Numbered from the stretch's first letter, positions 29,001 to 35,604 are shown. The stretch is DNA of 44,178 nucleotides from Proteobacteria bacterium ST_bin11 (GCA_002083615.1 MSXO01000044.1:1-44178); one strand, 5' to 3'. The notes: generated from the letters alone by a model not told the origin. Numbers and translations are program-made.

Positions 29001-29941
29001 CAAGTTGTGCTACCAGAACAACATCCCGACGAAGTGACTGTTCGAGTGATTGTCTCTGTGGAACCTGTGGTGTTGCAACGCAGCGACGAGAATGTCAATG
29101 TGGCCGTTCCTTTGAATGGACGGTTAAAATAGACTCCTGTGGCGTTGTAGGTGGCAGTCAAGCCTGGAATGCCAGCGATGGTTGCCAACATGAGTTTGTA
29201 GGTGTAATCCGTGGCCGTAATGGTAAGTTGCATTGTCGCTGTACTGAGAAACGTAGCGCAGCTTGTCGAAGCTATGGCCGCTGACGCTGCAAGTCCTGTG
29301 TTGGGAGTTTTGCATGTTGTAGTAGCACACGAACCATAGCGACCATTTACCGCCGAACCTGCATCAAAAGCTTCGCCAAGATCGGTGACACCGTTACCAC
29401 AGCATCCAGTGCTTGTAACATAACGGTAGAAGCTTACGCCAGGATACATTGGATTTCCCACTACATTACACCATGCATAGGATACAACGAAGCGCACAGT
29501 TCCCTCAAACCCAACGCCCGTAGGGTTGATATCGGCAAAATCAAAGGTAAAGGGCGTCGAAGCAAGTAGACGAACGTTGTCGTCGACGGAAGTCGAAGTG
29601 AAACTCGACGAAACGCTGCTCACTGAATAGTAGGTGTTCGAATAGGCGATGGCAAAGTTTGTCGGCGTGGTCATGAGACCGAGCGTGGTGAACGAGAAGT
29701 TCTTCGGACATGAACCTAGCGTGATGCTCTGATTGAGCGGCACTGTAACGGATGGAGCAAGACAGTTCGTCGTGCAACAGGAATTCTGGTTGCCATTGGT
29801 GGCGCCTACATCGCAATACTCACCGGATTCCACTACACCGTTTCCACAGACAGCGACAGCAACGTCGACAAACGAGGAGAGGGCAAGCAGAAGAAGAACG
29901 ACGCCAAAGAGGGCGGTCTTGGATTTAAATTTTATTTTCAT
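20099..29941 (-). CDS. Giant type I membrane protein of cysteine-rich repeats (surface glycoprotein candidate)
   Basis: This 3280-residue protein begins with a signal peptide (residues 1-30, cleavage before VCGNG). The N-terminal part alternates beta-rich segments with CGNGVVxxGExCD repeats (DUF4215 / Myxococcus cysteine-rich repeat type). Residues of about 860-1315 hold roughly a dozen disintegrin-like units (VCRNSTGDCDIEERCDG, CPAD). Near 1437-1454 lies CGNGIDDNCDGQVDEYC, a MopE-type metal-binding motif. Residues of about 1460-2890 repeat CDDGxxCTxxDxCxxGxC units. Near 3030-3045 an EGF-like end (CTCTPGWTGQYCDQC) occurs. One transmembrane helix (about 3203-3226) precedes a basic tail with DLIQPLL, a possible dileucine sorting signal. 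NxS/T sites are frequent. Surface exposure and adhesion or entry are inferred. It takes 22% of the window and follows the portal candidate on the same strand. Confidence 0.9.
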   Translation of the reverse strand: MKIKFKSKTALFGVVLLLLALSSFVDVAVAVCGNGVVESGEYCDVGATNGNQNSCCTTNCLAPSVTVPLNQSITLGSCPKNFSFTTLGLMTTPTNFAIAYSNTYYSVSSVSSSFTSTSVDDNVRLLASTPFTFDFADINPTGVGFEGTVRFVVSYAWCNVVGNPMYPGVSFYRYVTSTGCCGNGVTDLGEAFDAGSAVNGRYGSCATTTCKTPNTGLAASAAIASTSCATFLSTATMQLTITATDYTYKLMLATIAGIPGLTATYNATGVYFNRPFKGTATLTFSSLRCNTTGSTETITRTVTSSGCCSGSTTCLSGYVLGAMGSCCTQDCGAFTTNVASTASVSAASCLAAMTTTTLALTGTSNFDLAWQLYNQSTGVAGLTASFDGTTLTFSQGFTGSALVVFRTPTCNTTSSYIYATRNISMNCCGNNVVNLGEQCDNTTAGGCCLNSCSLATNLTVVNTDLYDTNVTYTMGPTTLSTLLTSIGFTAGSANYPLGYQIVSAVPDAYTYVPTFPPVWTFTSTTLSWKNPYIGTYILNISTPYCTQTGGARYFIRRIYMQESTNPNACLYLRYIGTYAFCTRYATTPVVAYPTQCDCSLRTCFASLKQANCGAYTNSTAACPAIPPYGAGTCCLNGPFGDRTCGRNNYYYSVADVNTCPDVRMPKPRTVTLYDQYPNLFSGGSQTYQGVCAPVCGDRILDVNETCDTAGDYASCCTSTCNASSPDIGFPLIAAVSVNCSRSVSLATLALTTTTSNFGFQLELFSVKDTGGLNIPGLLSTLNTTHLTFNASVTGTLVVTVRTLFCAATNSYIYYARTITMNCCGNGVVDLGEQCDLGSNNGGLGGTCCSSQCAFISASLNYVCRSQTDLCDIPEMCSGVSAVCPSDSIQSNGTMCSVAGPCVSIGLCNGVSKACQSTTYGTNDSHVCRSSTGDCDPAEYCTCSGSTCGICPSDVRYNSSRVCRNSTGDCDIEERCDGVSSSCPADSFQAFGYVCRNKTDDCDVPETCSGVNGVCPADGVQPNTFVCRNSTGPCQSVSYCSGLPLDKTCPASYFYDSSTPCRPKVDQCDVVEYCPGNSSSCPADTVEPPGTECRASAGDCDPAETCDGVTTACPANIFYSSSAICRISNGTCDPAEYCTGNSAVCPIDVLLPAGYICAPSQGACQLDSVCSGSAPGCPANILLDNSTVCRSVAGDCDLEERCSGVDIGCPSDSFMTSSTVCKASLGVCMPTSYCPGNAAFCNVQPLFDNSHVCRVAEGDCDVEDRCNSVSTQCPSDKVRPRGYVCGPAIGLCAVNSTCTGIDKTCPLYLTPSGSRCHFDDNLCFEDYWNITDPYNPVCVRGPAINYDDGLYCNGVETCNATSGLKIAGTPVVCSDGNSCTRDTCNNVLGLCTFTPWDNTEGPCGGGLGACAAGQYQCDGSGSIPVSTCVGEVLPVAEICGNGIDDNCDGQVDEYCGSVCSTTADCLALPQTQCVTLTCSGSTCVPSYSILGTACDDGLSCTTHDECNGYGLCTGTSILCNDYNECTYDYCDEAQGRCIFDGQAYEDMSCETTDMCAASSQCNNQGQCVVTASLECSGVQELCVENICNPLTGSCEGIPLIGVSCDDNDACTYNDVCTMDGCIGSPKLCEDFNGCTENTCLSPCGMCTNNVIDAHCYIDGMCIEDGAQKADDPCSVCNIAENAYQWSFIVTDNLVLCDDGDPCTTFDVCNQETLSCSGVTQDCSYLDEDCLVGVCRYGQCTTQATNVGGSCDSGLYCTFNDKCNSVGECVGEAVDCSTFSTSCSISECVEASLGCVSTPLDDYTRCVLNNDACDGEEFCLGGNCVSSNALNCSEIVVNNNPCVEYTCDMEYGCVATPLYMHSCDDGNPCTIGDFCGVDGICYPGWIPLQCDDNNPDTEDSCLADVGCVNTYVGDTSICFVDGDCPVKKCQQAVCANNVCRYISESIGTRCSDGNLCNGEEYCTSNGVCASIFQLDCDDYNDCTEDSCDPLLGCIFTPLSNVACNDNSVCTSNDTCVLGVCMGIAHECPENTDCMEYECQSIFGEPQCIGTPVHASSSCSVDDICQYGGTCTSYGACATHDKPCPQPTECIDSYSCDSGSGLCVPEYSSSSRQCNIDNLCAASFCDGVGNCIADENLTTSCPPQNSCQLEGRCIPTTGECAYIFMDNNSPCDDGNLCTQGDTCQYGECLGQTSVLCESLSQCHQQGVCDPDTGLCSTPPFPDHYPCNDGNTCTSTDMCFNGVCVGVADLQCTDYADNPCYVPRCDPVHGCLYDQVDGIECDDGNECTTNTTCTSGVCGGGQETNCFNEFFCGVSYCTPEIGCLFTVDNDCSSCTIDSDCPYIPCKKPFCDGGTCAYSADDLATSGCEDGQFCNGEEHCSLGTCVLGIPPNCNDENDCTEDTCDYQLGQCLHENVAATTPCSSSGDLCAITSQCDAQGHCLPTSTVECDTSNPCRVSTGCNPESGACTYVVLSDGSACSNADYCSDNSVCMNGVCNSIERVDCTATSWCDPSSICIPETGGCLNVNVEGRWCNDENVCSLGDTCTASGVCQAGIYGYCDYVQVQDEQCQVAQCNGDGSCSIVNLADETPCDTGMPAGPCSGRDVCSSGICSRTYNPGLICREADLTGCDVADMCVLGNDYCPHDDKIADGTTCESDIFCYSTICHHGQCVNDEPTDCSAFNTECTEGYCDEVNKQCTYTNLVNGIPCTGTEWGQCISYSGCYFGTCVTYYASSSLLCSDGDPCTQGETCSGFDASCGGGVQVNCSLFDSQCSVGVCNSQSGLCQAQIANEGSSCNADSNPCTTNDTCHIGTCVAGAPLNCSYLDNDCQYGTCLVQSPTTAICAATITSRACSPNACTGNCTVPFEWWAAHNSRCVANRRFVWPKGLEDKTMCGQSYYKWSQVQYSTFAWRFLFQQWLAATLNIANGACVPSNTLTTLASAYNLLIQCDVSILLSSVTSATYKSLAIALYSYNTGAFGPGLCNPQGCLFPPYVDSHCLFSAGLLFVRDVIEDFGDGYPTLDELCVNGDWNLGLLSCTCTPGWTGQYCDQCDIPEDGLTSYVCTPSLQSPWAYTLRRVPTDRLDRYLSDENPYQLIAMTNRSSYLPGTNGLDCGCRDASGGIVALSGDFSARDITVSATDNDITVYLTTVNEDLTLCTELFDIVISTEDGVCQIDGVYCIQTNPDENSTFPDDSCGCCAALDEMTNYKEIVVYLAIFLALTGLAVIGFVIREIAWTIRRETRKPTKRRRSPSPTRGSDEEDDGVVSDLIQPLLRLTNSTSSSIKQD

Positions 29942-29978
29942 CGACGAGAAGAAGGTTCTTGTTCTCTCGTGCGCGTTG

Positions 29979-30012
29979 GACGAGAGTCATCCAAACGAGG
30001 ACGACTCTCGTC
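29979..30012 (-). other. 10-bp inverted repeat in the leader of the giant gene
   Basis: GACGAGAGTC (29979-29988) and its exact complement GACTCTCGTC (30003-30012) are separated by 14 bp and lie 38-71 bp before the ATG of the giant gene. In RNA this would form a GC-containing hairpin; as DNA it could be a dimeric protein-binding site. Confidence 0.5.
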
Positions 30013-30038
30013 GACCCGGAAATAAAGATGCTCGATAC

Positions 30039-30045
30039 ATATATC
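30039..30045 (-). promoter_or_regulatory. Possible TATA-like element before the giant gene
   Basis: On the - strand the sequence reads ATATATG in the context GGATATATGTATC, about 100 bp upstream of the giant gene's ATG. It lies within the 141-bp gap after the portal candidate's stop. Only the AT composition supports it. Confidence 0.25.
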
Positions 30046-30082
30046 CCAGAGCTACCTAATGCACTTGTCGTCGTCCTCCTTT

Positions 30083-31915
30083 TCAACTGCCCGACGTACC
30101 AATATCCTTACTCTTTGTAGAAGTTGATGAAGACGACGACGACGAGGACGATGACGAAGACAGTTGATCTGCCTTAACGGCAAGTTGCGAAGCAAGTCGC
30201 ATGCGTTTTTCTTCGCGTTTGTCTTGAATCTCTGAAAAGTATTTGTTGGCGTCCTTGGTGGTACCGATTTCCGTTGAAGGTTGTTCAATGCCAGCAAAGT
30301 CCAAGCACTGTTTTCTGTACATGCCCAAGGTGATGACGTCCGATTCCCAGAGTTCTCGGAGCAGAGAAAAGTTTGTTTCGGGTGCAGTCAGAAAGGTGAT
30401 CTTCAACACCGAGGATTCGTGGAGAGCTCGCATTTGTTCAGCGAGTTTCTTGTTGTTCGCGCTCTGTTCTCTTCGACCTCGCTTTGCCGTAGATCGTCGG
30501 TGTCGACTTGTTGTCGATGATGAAGTAGTGTCGTCATTGTCGTCATCGTCATCGCTACTGTTATCCGAAGCACTGCTTGCGCTGTCGTTACTGTCGTCGT
30601 CAATTGTTTGAAGTGTGTCTTCTACGAGCATCAACTTTAGACGTGGCGTCAGTAGATAGGGAACCAAGATGGACTCGAGCGCTCTGGAGATATGCTGAGC
30701 GGCTTCCTGGGTGAAACACACGATGGCGGTATTCAACTTTCTCTGCATGAGCTGAAGACCTCGATCTGTTTCGTGCGATCGATTGGGCATGGGTATGCCA
30801 AGAGCGTCGTAGAAGTCTTCGTTGATCTTCATTATCGTTTCGTGGAATTGCTCGACTCCAGAGAACTCGAGTTGTCGTTTGAAGTCTTGGCCAGGAGGCG
30901 CAACGAATTGATTGTAGACGGGATCTTCTCCTGCGAACACGTGTGATTCTGCGGCCACTCCAAACGATTCACCGAGATGTTCGCTGGTTGCCTTGTTTGG
31001 CGTTGCAGCGATGACGTTCATCCGTTGCCTGTCCTTGAAAGCCTGTCGCGTGTTGCGTTCGCGGGCTTCATTTCTCGCTGACTCGCTTCTTCCTATGAGC
31101 ACGGACGTTGGTGCATCGCCAGCACCGTCGGCGAAGGCGTCGAGAACGGGGCCTGCGTCGGCACTCCTTAGGGTTGAAGATGACGCTGCAGCCTGCGTGT
31201 AAACAGCCACTGGATGACATCGATGGTAGGATTCGCGCAACCTGTTCTTCCAGAGAACGTCGGCAAAGAGCAGACGAAATCCACAGAGTGCGACGGGCGT
31301 TGTTGGGAATCCTCGACTATCAGGTTTACTCATGACAATTAGTCGGGTATTCTTGGAAAGCTTCGCCATGTCAGCGTTCATCGTTGCATTGTTCAACGTG
31401 ACTTCGTAGGAGATGCGCATATGCGTGTCTCGAAGTATCTGACATGTATAGTCGGTAATATCGATGACGGTCAGGGCTTTCGCTCCTGCTATCACCCTTG
31501 AATCGCAGATGGCCACGCAAGAAAACCCGTAGAGAACCCATTCCATGCACATCTGTTTGATGGCGGGAAAGATCTCCTCCGAGTAGTACTTGGCGCTGGG
31601 TCCCTTGACTTTGTCGAAGAGCGTCGATTGACCATTTTCTTCGAGCAATTCAATGTCGATACCAGAGCGAAAGATCGTTCGAAAGAACTGAGTAATTGCC
31701 GCGCTTAGGGTTGAGTTTGTCTGGTAGAGCTGATAGAGTTCATAGCAAGCCTGGAGGTTCAAGGGTACCTTCGTCTGGTATTTCTTCTTGTTTTTTCCGC
31801 TGCCATCACCTGTTGTATCTCCAATGCCGAAGATTGCGTGTGGTAATGATGTTTGACCTAGGTTTAAGGTCATTTTCCCCCCTCGTCGTTGATGTGACAA
31901 AGACAACGACGACAA
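30083..31915 (-). CDS. Candidate capsid portal protein
   Basis: This protein is 610 residues from the ATG at 31915; the Met at 31873 (MTLNLGQTSL) is an alternative start. The build recalls phage and herpesvirus-type portals. Residues 50-95 are a helical start with pairs of exposed helices. Residues 112-160 contain MEWVLYGFSCVAICD followed by ALTVIDITDYTCQI, like the conserved portal 'YG-s-hydrophobic ... l.vld...' segment. Residues of about 354-378 (EQFHETIMKINEDFYDALGI, then PMPNRS) resemble the wing/stem helix leading to the 'ALGIP' turn. A long helix follows. An acidic Ser/Asp tract (about 440-470), a basic patch (RHRRSTAKRGRR) and a C-terminal serine run are additions. A portal would form the DNA-entry ring at one capsid vertex. 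No terminase was found nearby. Confidence 0.7.
   Translation of the reverse strand: MSSLSLSHQRRGGKMTLNLGQTSLPHAIFGIGDTTGDGSGKNKKKYQTKVPLNLQACYELYQLYQTNSTLSAAITQFFRTIFRSGIDIELLEENGQSTLFDKVKGPSAKYYSEEIFPAIKQMCMEWVLYGFSCVAICDSRVIAGAKALTVIDITDYTCQILRDTHMRISYEVTLNNATMNADMAKLSKNTRLIVMSKPDSRGFPTTPVALCGFRLLFADVLWKNRLRESYHRCHPVAVYTQAAASSSTLRSADAGPVLDAFADGAGDAPTSVLIGRSESARNEARERNTRQAFKDRQRMNVIAATPNKATSEHLGESFGVAAESHVFAGEDPVYNQFVAPPGQDFKRQLEFSGVEQFHETIMKINEDFYDALGIPMPNRSHETDRGLQLMQRKLNTAIVCFTQEAAQHISRALESILVPYLLTPRLKLMLVEDTLQTIDDDSNDSASSASDNSSDDDDDNDDTTSSSTTSRHRRSTAKRGRREQSANNKKLAEQMRALHESSVLKITFLTAPETNFSLLRELWESDVITLGMYRKQCLDFAGIEQPSTEIGTTKDANKYFSEIQDKREEKRMRLASQLAVKADQLSSSSSSSSSSSSTSTKSKDIGTSGS
30125..30166 (-). 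repeat. Serine tract near the C-terminus of the portal candidate
   Basis: Mixed TCN codons (read on the - strand) give about 13 consecutive serines just before the C-terminal STSTKSKDIGTSGS. Confidence 0.85.
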
Positions 31916-32133
31916 GAAAATAACGACGTTGAAAATTTACCACCACTTCTTAAACTCTAACGAAAGCGGCTAGATTTCCAGGTGGGGGAGAACAAGTGTG
32001 CAAAAAAAAGTATGTCACAACGACGATCGTCTTAGACTAGGGTAAGTTCCAGGTGTCTAAGAAAGAAAGACCTTTTGCTTTTCCCTTCCTCTCGATCTTA
32101 CACAACCATCTTAGAGTACCGTGGTACACGCAA

Positions 32134-33099
32134 ATGAGTGACAACGAAGGATTTGCTGTGAGTGGAAGTGCGAGCGTTCGCTTGCCACGTCTATCGGCAA
32201 AGAGCATGAAGTCTCGTGCCAAGAGAGAACTCCGTGAAGTTAACCCCTGGAAGATCGCCAGCCGAGCGCTCATGATCTTCGTCGCAACCAGTATGTTCTT
32301 CATGATGACGACCATTGGCTACACCGTCTATCGCATGGACCAATGGACAGGCATTGTCGTTGCTGGAACATCGTTCATCATGGCCTATGCTCTGATGTCG
32401 ATTGCCGTGAGCCGTGGTGTTCAACCCATCTTTGATTGGCCCACACTCTTCTTGAACTCCGTGCACGTTGGACTGAGCTCTTCGGTCGACGGAACTGTGA
32501 GCACGGCAATTGGCGGGGAAATTCACTGGATCGAGACCATCGTCTATCTGGTTGTTCTCTTTGCAGCATCGATTCTTGGCAACGGTCTTGCTCGTGCCGT
32601 CGTTGGTGACAACACCTACGCCCTGATCGCCAAGAACATTCCCGCTGGATCCACCGCGGTCAAGGCTTTTTTCATTGAATGGGCTGTTCAATCTGCTCTC
32701 TTCATTGGCGGCCAGCAACTTCTTTTCCACAAGAGCACTCTCGAATGGACCGCTCTCATCACTGGAACCTACTTCCTCGGCTCTCAGGCAATTGGTCTCG
32801 CCATCTCTGGCTCTTGCTACAACACCATGTATTGGCTCGGTCTCAGTGTCATTGGCACTGGTATCAAGGAGCGTTTCGATGGCGTCACAACCGTCCCTGT
32901 TCACTGGTTTGACTCCGACAGCTGGGTCTACCCTGTCTCCACCATCGTTGCGTTCTTTACTGCACTGATTGTCGGCTTCATCATCAAGTACATCAAGGCC
33001 CAGGAAATCAACGCCAACAAGCTCAAGAGCAGGAAATCCTATGAGACCGTTGATCGTGAGAGCGACAGTCACCAACTGATCAGTGGTTTCAACGACTAA
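32134..33099 (+). CDS. Aquaporin-like (MIP superfamily) membrane protein lacking NPA motifs
   Basis: This 321-residue protein starts at the ATG at 32134. Six hydrophobic helices lie near residues 44-66, 73-95, 134-156, 173-193, 205-225 and 264-286. Their spacing and the loops match the aquaporin plan. HVGLSSSV (111-118) sits where the first HxNPAV half-helix should be. ISGSCYNTMYWLG (224-236) sits where the second ISGxSMNPARSFG should be. Thus NPA becomes GLS and NTM, and the selectivity-filter arginine becomes Tyr. SWVYPVSTIVAFFTALIVG matches helix 6. True aquaporins conduct water or glycerol; with these changes the pore may carry something else or be non-conducting. The N- and C-termini are hydrophilic and probably cytosolic. 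It is convergent with thymidine kinase, with 63 bp between stops. Confidence 0.82.
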   Translation: MSDNEGFAVSGSASVRLPRLSAKSMKSRAKRELREVNPWKIASRALMIFVATSMFFMMTTIGYTVYRMDQWTGIVVAGTSFIMAYALMSIAVSRGVQPIFDWPTLFLNSVHVGLSSSVDGTVSTAIGGEIHWIETIVYLVVLFAASILGNGLARAVVGDNTYALIAKNIPAGSTAVKAFFIEWAVQSALFIGGQQLLFHKSTLEWTALITGTYFLGSQAIGLAISGSCYNTMYWLGLSVIGTGIKERFDGVTTVPVHWFDSDSWVYPVSTIVAFFTALIVGFIIKYIKAQEINANKLKSRKSYETVDRESDSHQLISGFND

Positions 33100-33162
33100 G
33101 TTTTTCTCGTTTAAACTGTTTTCATTCTTTTCCTTTTTTTTAGTAAACATTCACCTCCTTCG

Positions 33163-33756
33163 TTAAATCGCGATTGCTCTGTTCTTTTCCTGTTGGCGGT
33201 GATAGCAACTACGACACGATGGTTCATATGTGGCCGTAATGTCGATGAGCTCCTGGGATTCTGAGAGCCTGCTCGTGTAGACAGCATCCTTTTTGCACGA
33301 GCTGCAGTATGCAGCAAGTTTTGTCGCTTTTGGAGAAAGGCCTCGGATTGCCGTGATCGCTGACCAAGGCACTCGCTTGTAATCCATATCCAAGGCGGCG
33401 AGATAAACGTTCACTCCTCTGGACATGAGAACGTCGCAAAAATGAAAGAGTTCCATGTTGCCAAGTTGCGTGAAGAACTGTGCTTCATCGATCAACACTG
33501 AATCGTATTTTCCTTCGGCGACAATAGAAAGTTGCTCTTCGCCGAGAGAAGCGACAAATCGTGCTGGGCACTTGAGGTCCGTTCTTGTTTTGATCAGACC
33601 TGATGGTGCGTCTCGAGACTTTGCATGAGCAAAAATGATGGGTCGATGACGAGCGTTGGCTTTCAGTTGAAAAAAAGTCGAGAGAAGCTTGGTACTCTTT
33701 CCTGAGCACATTGGCCCTTCGAACAGTTCAAGTTGACCAAATTCTGGATCGGCCAT
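33163..33756 (-). CDS. tk: Thymidine kinase, type II
   Basis: This 197-residue enzyme transfers phosphate from ATP to thymidine, feeding dTTP synthesis for viral DNA replication. The Walker A is GPMCSGKST (residues 14-22), the Walker B/DE motif is SVLIDEAQFF (86-95), and the lid with LDMDYKRVPW is at 122-131. A structural zinc site is formed by C151/C154 and C181/C184. The length matches the usual 170-230 residues of cellular and poxvirus-type TK. All key residues are present, so it should be active. The N-terminus MADPEFGQLELFEG has no extension. It lies 37 bp downstream of the beta-propeller-like gene on the same strand. Confidence 0.96.
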   Translation of the reverse strand: MADPEFGQLELFEGPMCSGKSTKLLSTFFQLKANARHRPIIFAHAKSRDAPSGLIKTRTDLKCPARFVASLGEEQLSIVAEGKYDSVLIDEAQFFTQLGNMELFHFCDVLMSRGVNVYLAALDMDYKRVPWSAITAIRGLSPKATKLAAYCSSCKKDAVYTSRLSESQELIDITATYEPSCRSCYHRQQEKNRAIAI

Positions 33757-33793
33757 CCTTTTTTTTTCGGGTTTTCTTTTTTTTTCCTTGGCT

Positions 33794-35563
33794 TTAATTT
33801 AATTGATGAATTGGAAATTCTCTGGAGAGAGTCTGGGGTCCTTCGACTTTGCCCTTGAGGCTGGCCTGAGCAAGCGCTGGAACTTTGAGAACGCGAACAG
33901 ACTCCTTTTCTTGAGCGTCGCTGGAACTTGGCGATGCTGATTGATGGGTGTTCAAGCGGGAGAGATGGTGGTCGAGAATGACTTGAAGTTGTTCTGCGAG
34001 CAAGACTCTTGCGAGAACCACATCTTCCTCGGACACTTCTGTGTGTGTGAACTGAGTAGCAACCTGGCTTGTTGGCACAAATTGATTTCGAGCAAGCGAT
34101 TCGGCTGAAAGGAAGCCAGCGAAGTCATCTTGCTCTTCATCGGAAAAGGGGATAGCGACAGTCTCTTCAGGAGAGTGTTCATCCAAGTAGTTTTCCTCAA
34201 AGTGGAGGTTGTAGCGATCGTTGACTAGATCAAGACCTGGACCAGAAAACATTGAAAAGTCATGAAGTTCCGAGGGGTCGATAAGCTCGGGAAGCTCTGG
34301 AAGAATCGAGACGACCGATTGATCAACCATTTCGCGAAATGACGACGATTCTTCTTCATCGTCGGAAAGATCGTTGCTCGACGGCGAGAGAAAACTTTCG
34401 GCGAAGTTGCGAAGTTCTTGTTCAGTCTCCTCGGAGCTAAGAAGTTCCGAAGGGGGAGACGGTGTGAACGACGAACTAGAAGATGCAACGACTGCAGGAA
34501 TTTCCAGGGGTTTTGGAGAGAGTGTCTCGGTGTCAAGAGGACTTTCGAAGATCGCGGACACCGGGGCAGGGGCGATCACCGAAGACATTGGCACGGGAAA
34601 TAAGGAGGTTGTGCCGACGCAAGGAAGGCAGTTTGCTTGCAACGAAGGAGTGCCTTCACGATGACTCTTGGGTAGACCAACGCTAAAGGACTTGCTGTCG
34701 ATGCTCACGGGAATGAATCGGCAGTCAACTGGAAAACGGAAGAACACTCGAGTTTTGCCATTCCACACGTAGAAGGAATCTTCTTCGCATTGCATGCACT
34801 GAAGATCCTCTTGCTTGTCGCCAAGGGAGATGATGGACATTGACGAAACTGAAGAGTGAATGTCTTTGTCGACGGCAATGTTGTGAACACTGTTGGTATT
34901 CTCGTTGAAGAAGGAAAGTACTCGACTTCCAAAGACCGAGCACGCGGAAGGAGCAAAGGCGAGTAGGAATTCATGTTCGAGCACTCGCAAGTTTAAGTTG
35001 ATGAAGCGAACAAGATGTCCTTGACAGACAATAAGCGAAGATCCTTCGTTGAACTCCGAGATGACAACTCCAGAGAAGTTGGCGGAATGATCAACAAGGT
35101 TGGTGACCACGGGCGCGATTGAAGTGCCATCGAAGCAAAAGATGCCAAGTGCTTTGTCGGATCGGCCTGCAAAGTAGACTCGCTGGTCACGCGCAACGAA
35201 GAGTTTCCCAAAGAAAGAAAAGTCCAGATGAGACTTCAAGCGAAAGACGCGGTTCACCGCACTACCAAGCGCCTGCATGACAATGCTGTCGGTGTTCAAG
35301 TGCAAGACGATCTTATGTGCAGTTGGTGAGTCGACAAGCGCGCTAGGGAGAAAGCAGGTTGCTGCAATTGCATTGGGGCATCGTCCTTTTGCAAGAACCG
35401 AGAAGTTGGTGACATCTTGAATGTCAACGATCCAAAACTGATTGTTTGGCTGAATGAACGTGACAAAGTTTTGCTGCGCCGAGAGCTCGAGAAGATTTGC
35501 TCGAACCTTGAGCAGAGCGGAGGACGACTGCCTCTGTTGAATTGAAAAGTCGATCAAATCCAT
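33794..35563 (-). CDS. Possible beta-propeller protein with acidic Ser-rich C-terminal half
   Basis: This 589-residue protein has two parts. Residues 1-300 consist of repeated short hydrophobic strands spaced about 40-50 residues apart (FVTFIQPNNQFWIVDIQD, KIVLHLNTDSIVMQAL, QRVYFAGRSDKALGIFCFDG, SLIVCQGHLVRFINLN, DSFYVWNGKTRVFFRFP), as in a WD-like or other beta-propeller, though no WD dipeptides are seen. Residues of about 340-589 are low in complexity, rich in Ser, Glu and Asp, and probably disordered. No signal peptide or membrane segment is found. A scaffold or regulatory role is possible. The family is not recognised. Confidence 0.83.
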   Translation of the reverse strand: MDLIDFSIQQRQSSSALLKVRANLLELSAQQNFVTFIQPNNQFWIVDIQDVTNFSVLAKGRCPNAIAATCFLPSALVDSPTAHKIVLHLNTDSIVMQALGSAVNRVFRLKSHLDFSFFGKLFVARDQRVYFAGRSDKALGIFCFDGTSIAPVVTNLVDHSANFSGVVISEFNEGSSLIVCQGHLVRFINLNLRVLEHEFLLAFAPSACSVFGSRVLSFFNENTNSVHNIAVDKDIHSSVSSMSIISLGDKQEDLQCMQCEEDSFYVWNGKTRVFFRFPVDCRFIPVSIDSKSFSVGLPKSHREGTPSLQANCLPCVGTTSLFPVPMSSVIAPAPVSAIFESPLDTETLSPKPLEIPAVVASSSSSFTPSPPSELLSSEETEQELRNFAESFLSPSSNDLSDDEEESSSFREMVDQSVVSILPELPELIDPSELHDFSMFSGPGLDLVNDRYNLHFEENYLDEHSPEETVAIPFSDEEQDDFAGFLSAESLARNQFVPTSQVATQFTHTEVSEEDVVLARVLLAEQLQVILDHHLSRLNTHQSASPSSSDAQEKESVRVLKVPALAQASLKGKVEGPQTLSREFPIHQLN

Positions 35564-35595
35564 GATTTTTACTTGGTGATGGTAAAGTGTTGTCC

Positions 35596-35604
35596 GGCGG
35601 GAAA
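35596..35604 (-). promoter_or_regulatory. E2F-like site before the beta-propeller-like gene
   Basis: The - strand reads TTTCCCGCC, matching the E2F consensus TTTSSCGC, 33 bp upstream of the ATG at 35563. A similar TTTCCCGC occurs in the neighbouring repeat island at 36173-36180. Chance matches are possible. Confidence 0.2.

Noticed and set aside
20099..29941. Bacterial origin of the window, suggested by Myxococcus-type cysteine repeats
   Set aside because: The repeats also occur in eukaryotes. The rest of the window has eukaryotic-virus features: no Shine-Dalgarno sites, AATAAA signals, ankyrin proteins and TK.
32191..33150. 319-codon open frame antisense to the aquaporin-like gene
   Set aside because: It mirrors the membrane-protein gene almost end to end, reads as a polar low-structure sequence and has no recognisable domain, whereas the + product has an ordered six-helix pattern.
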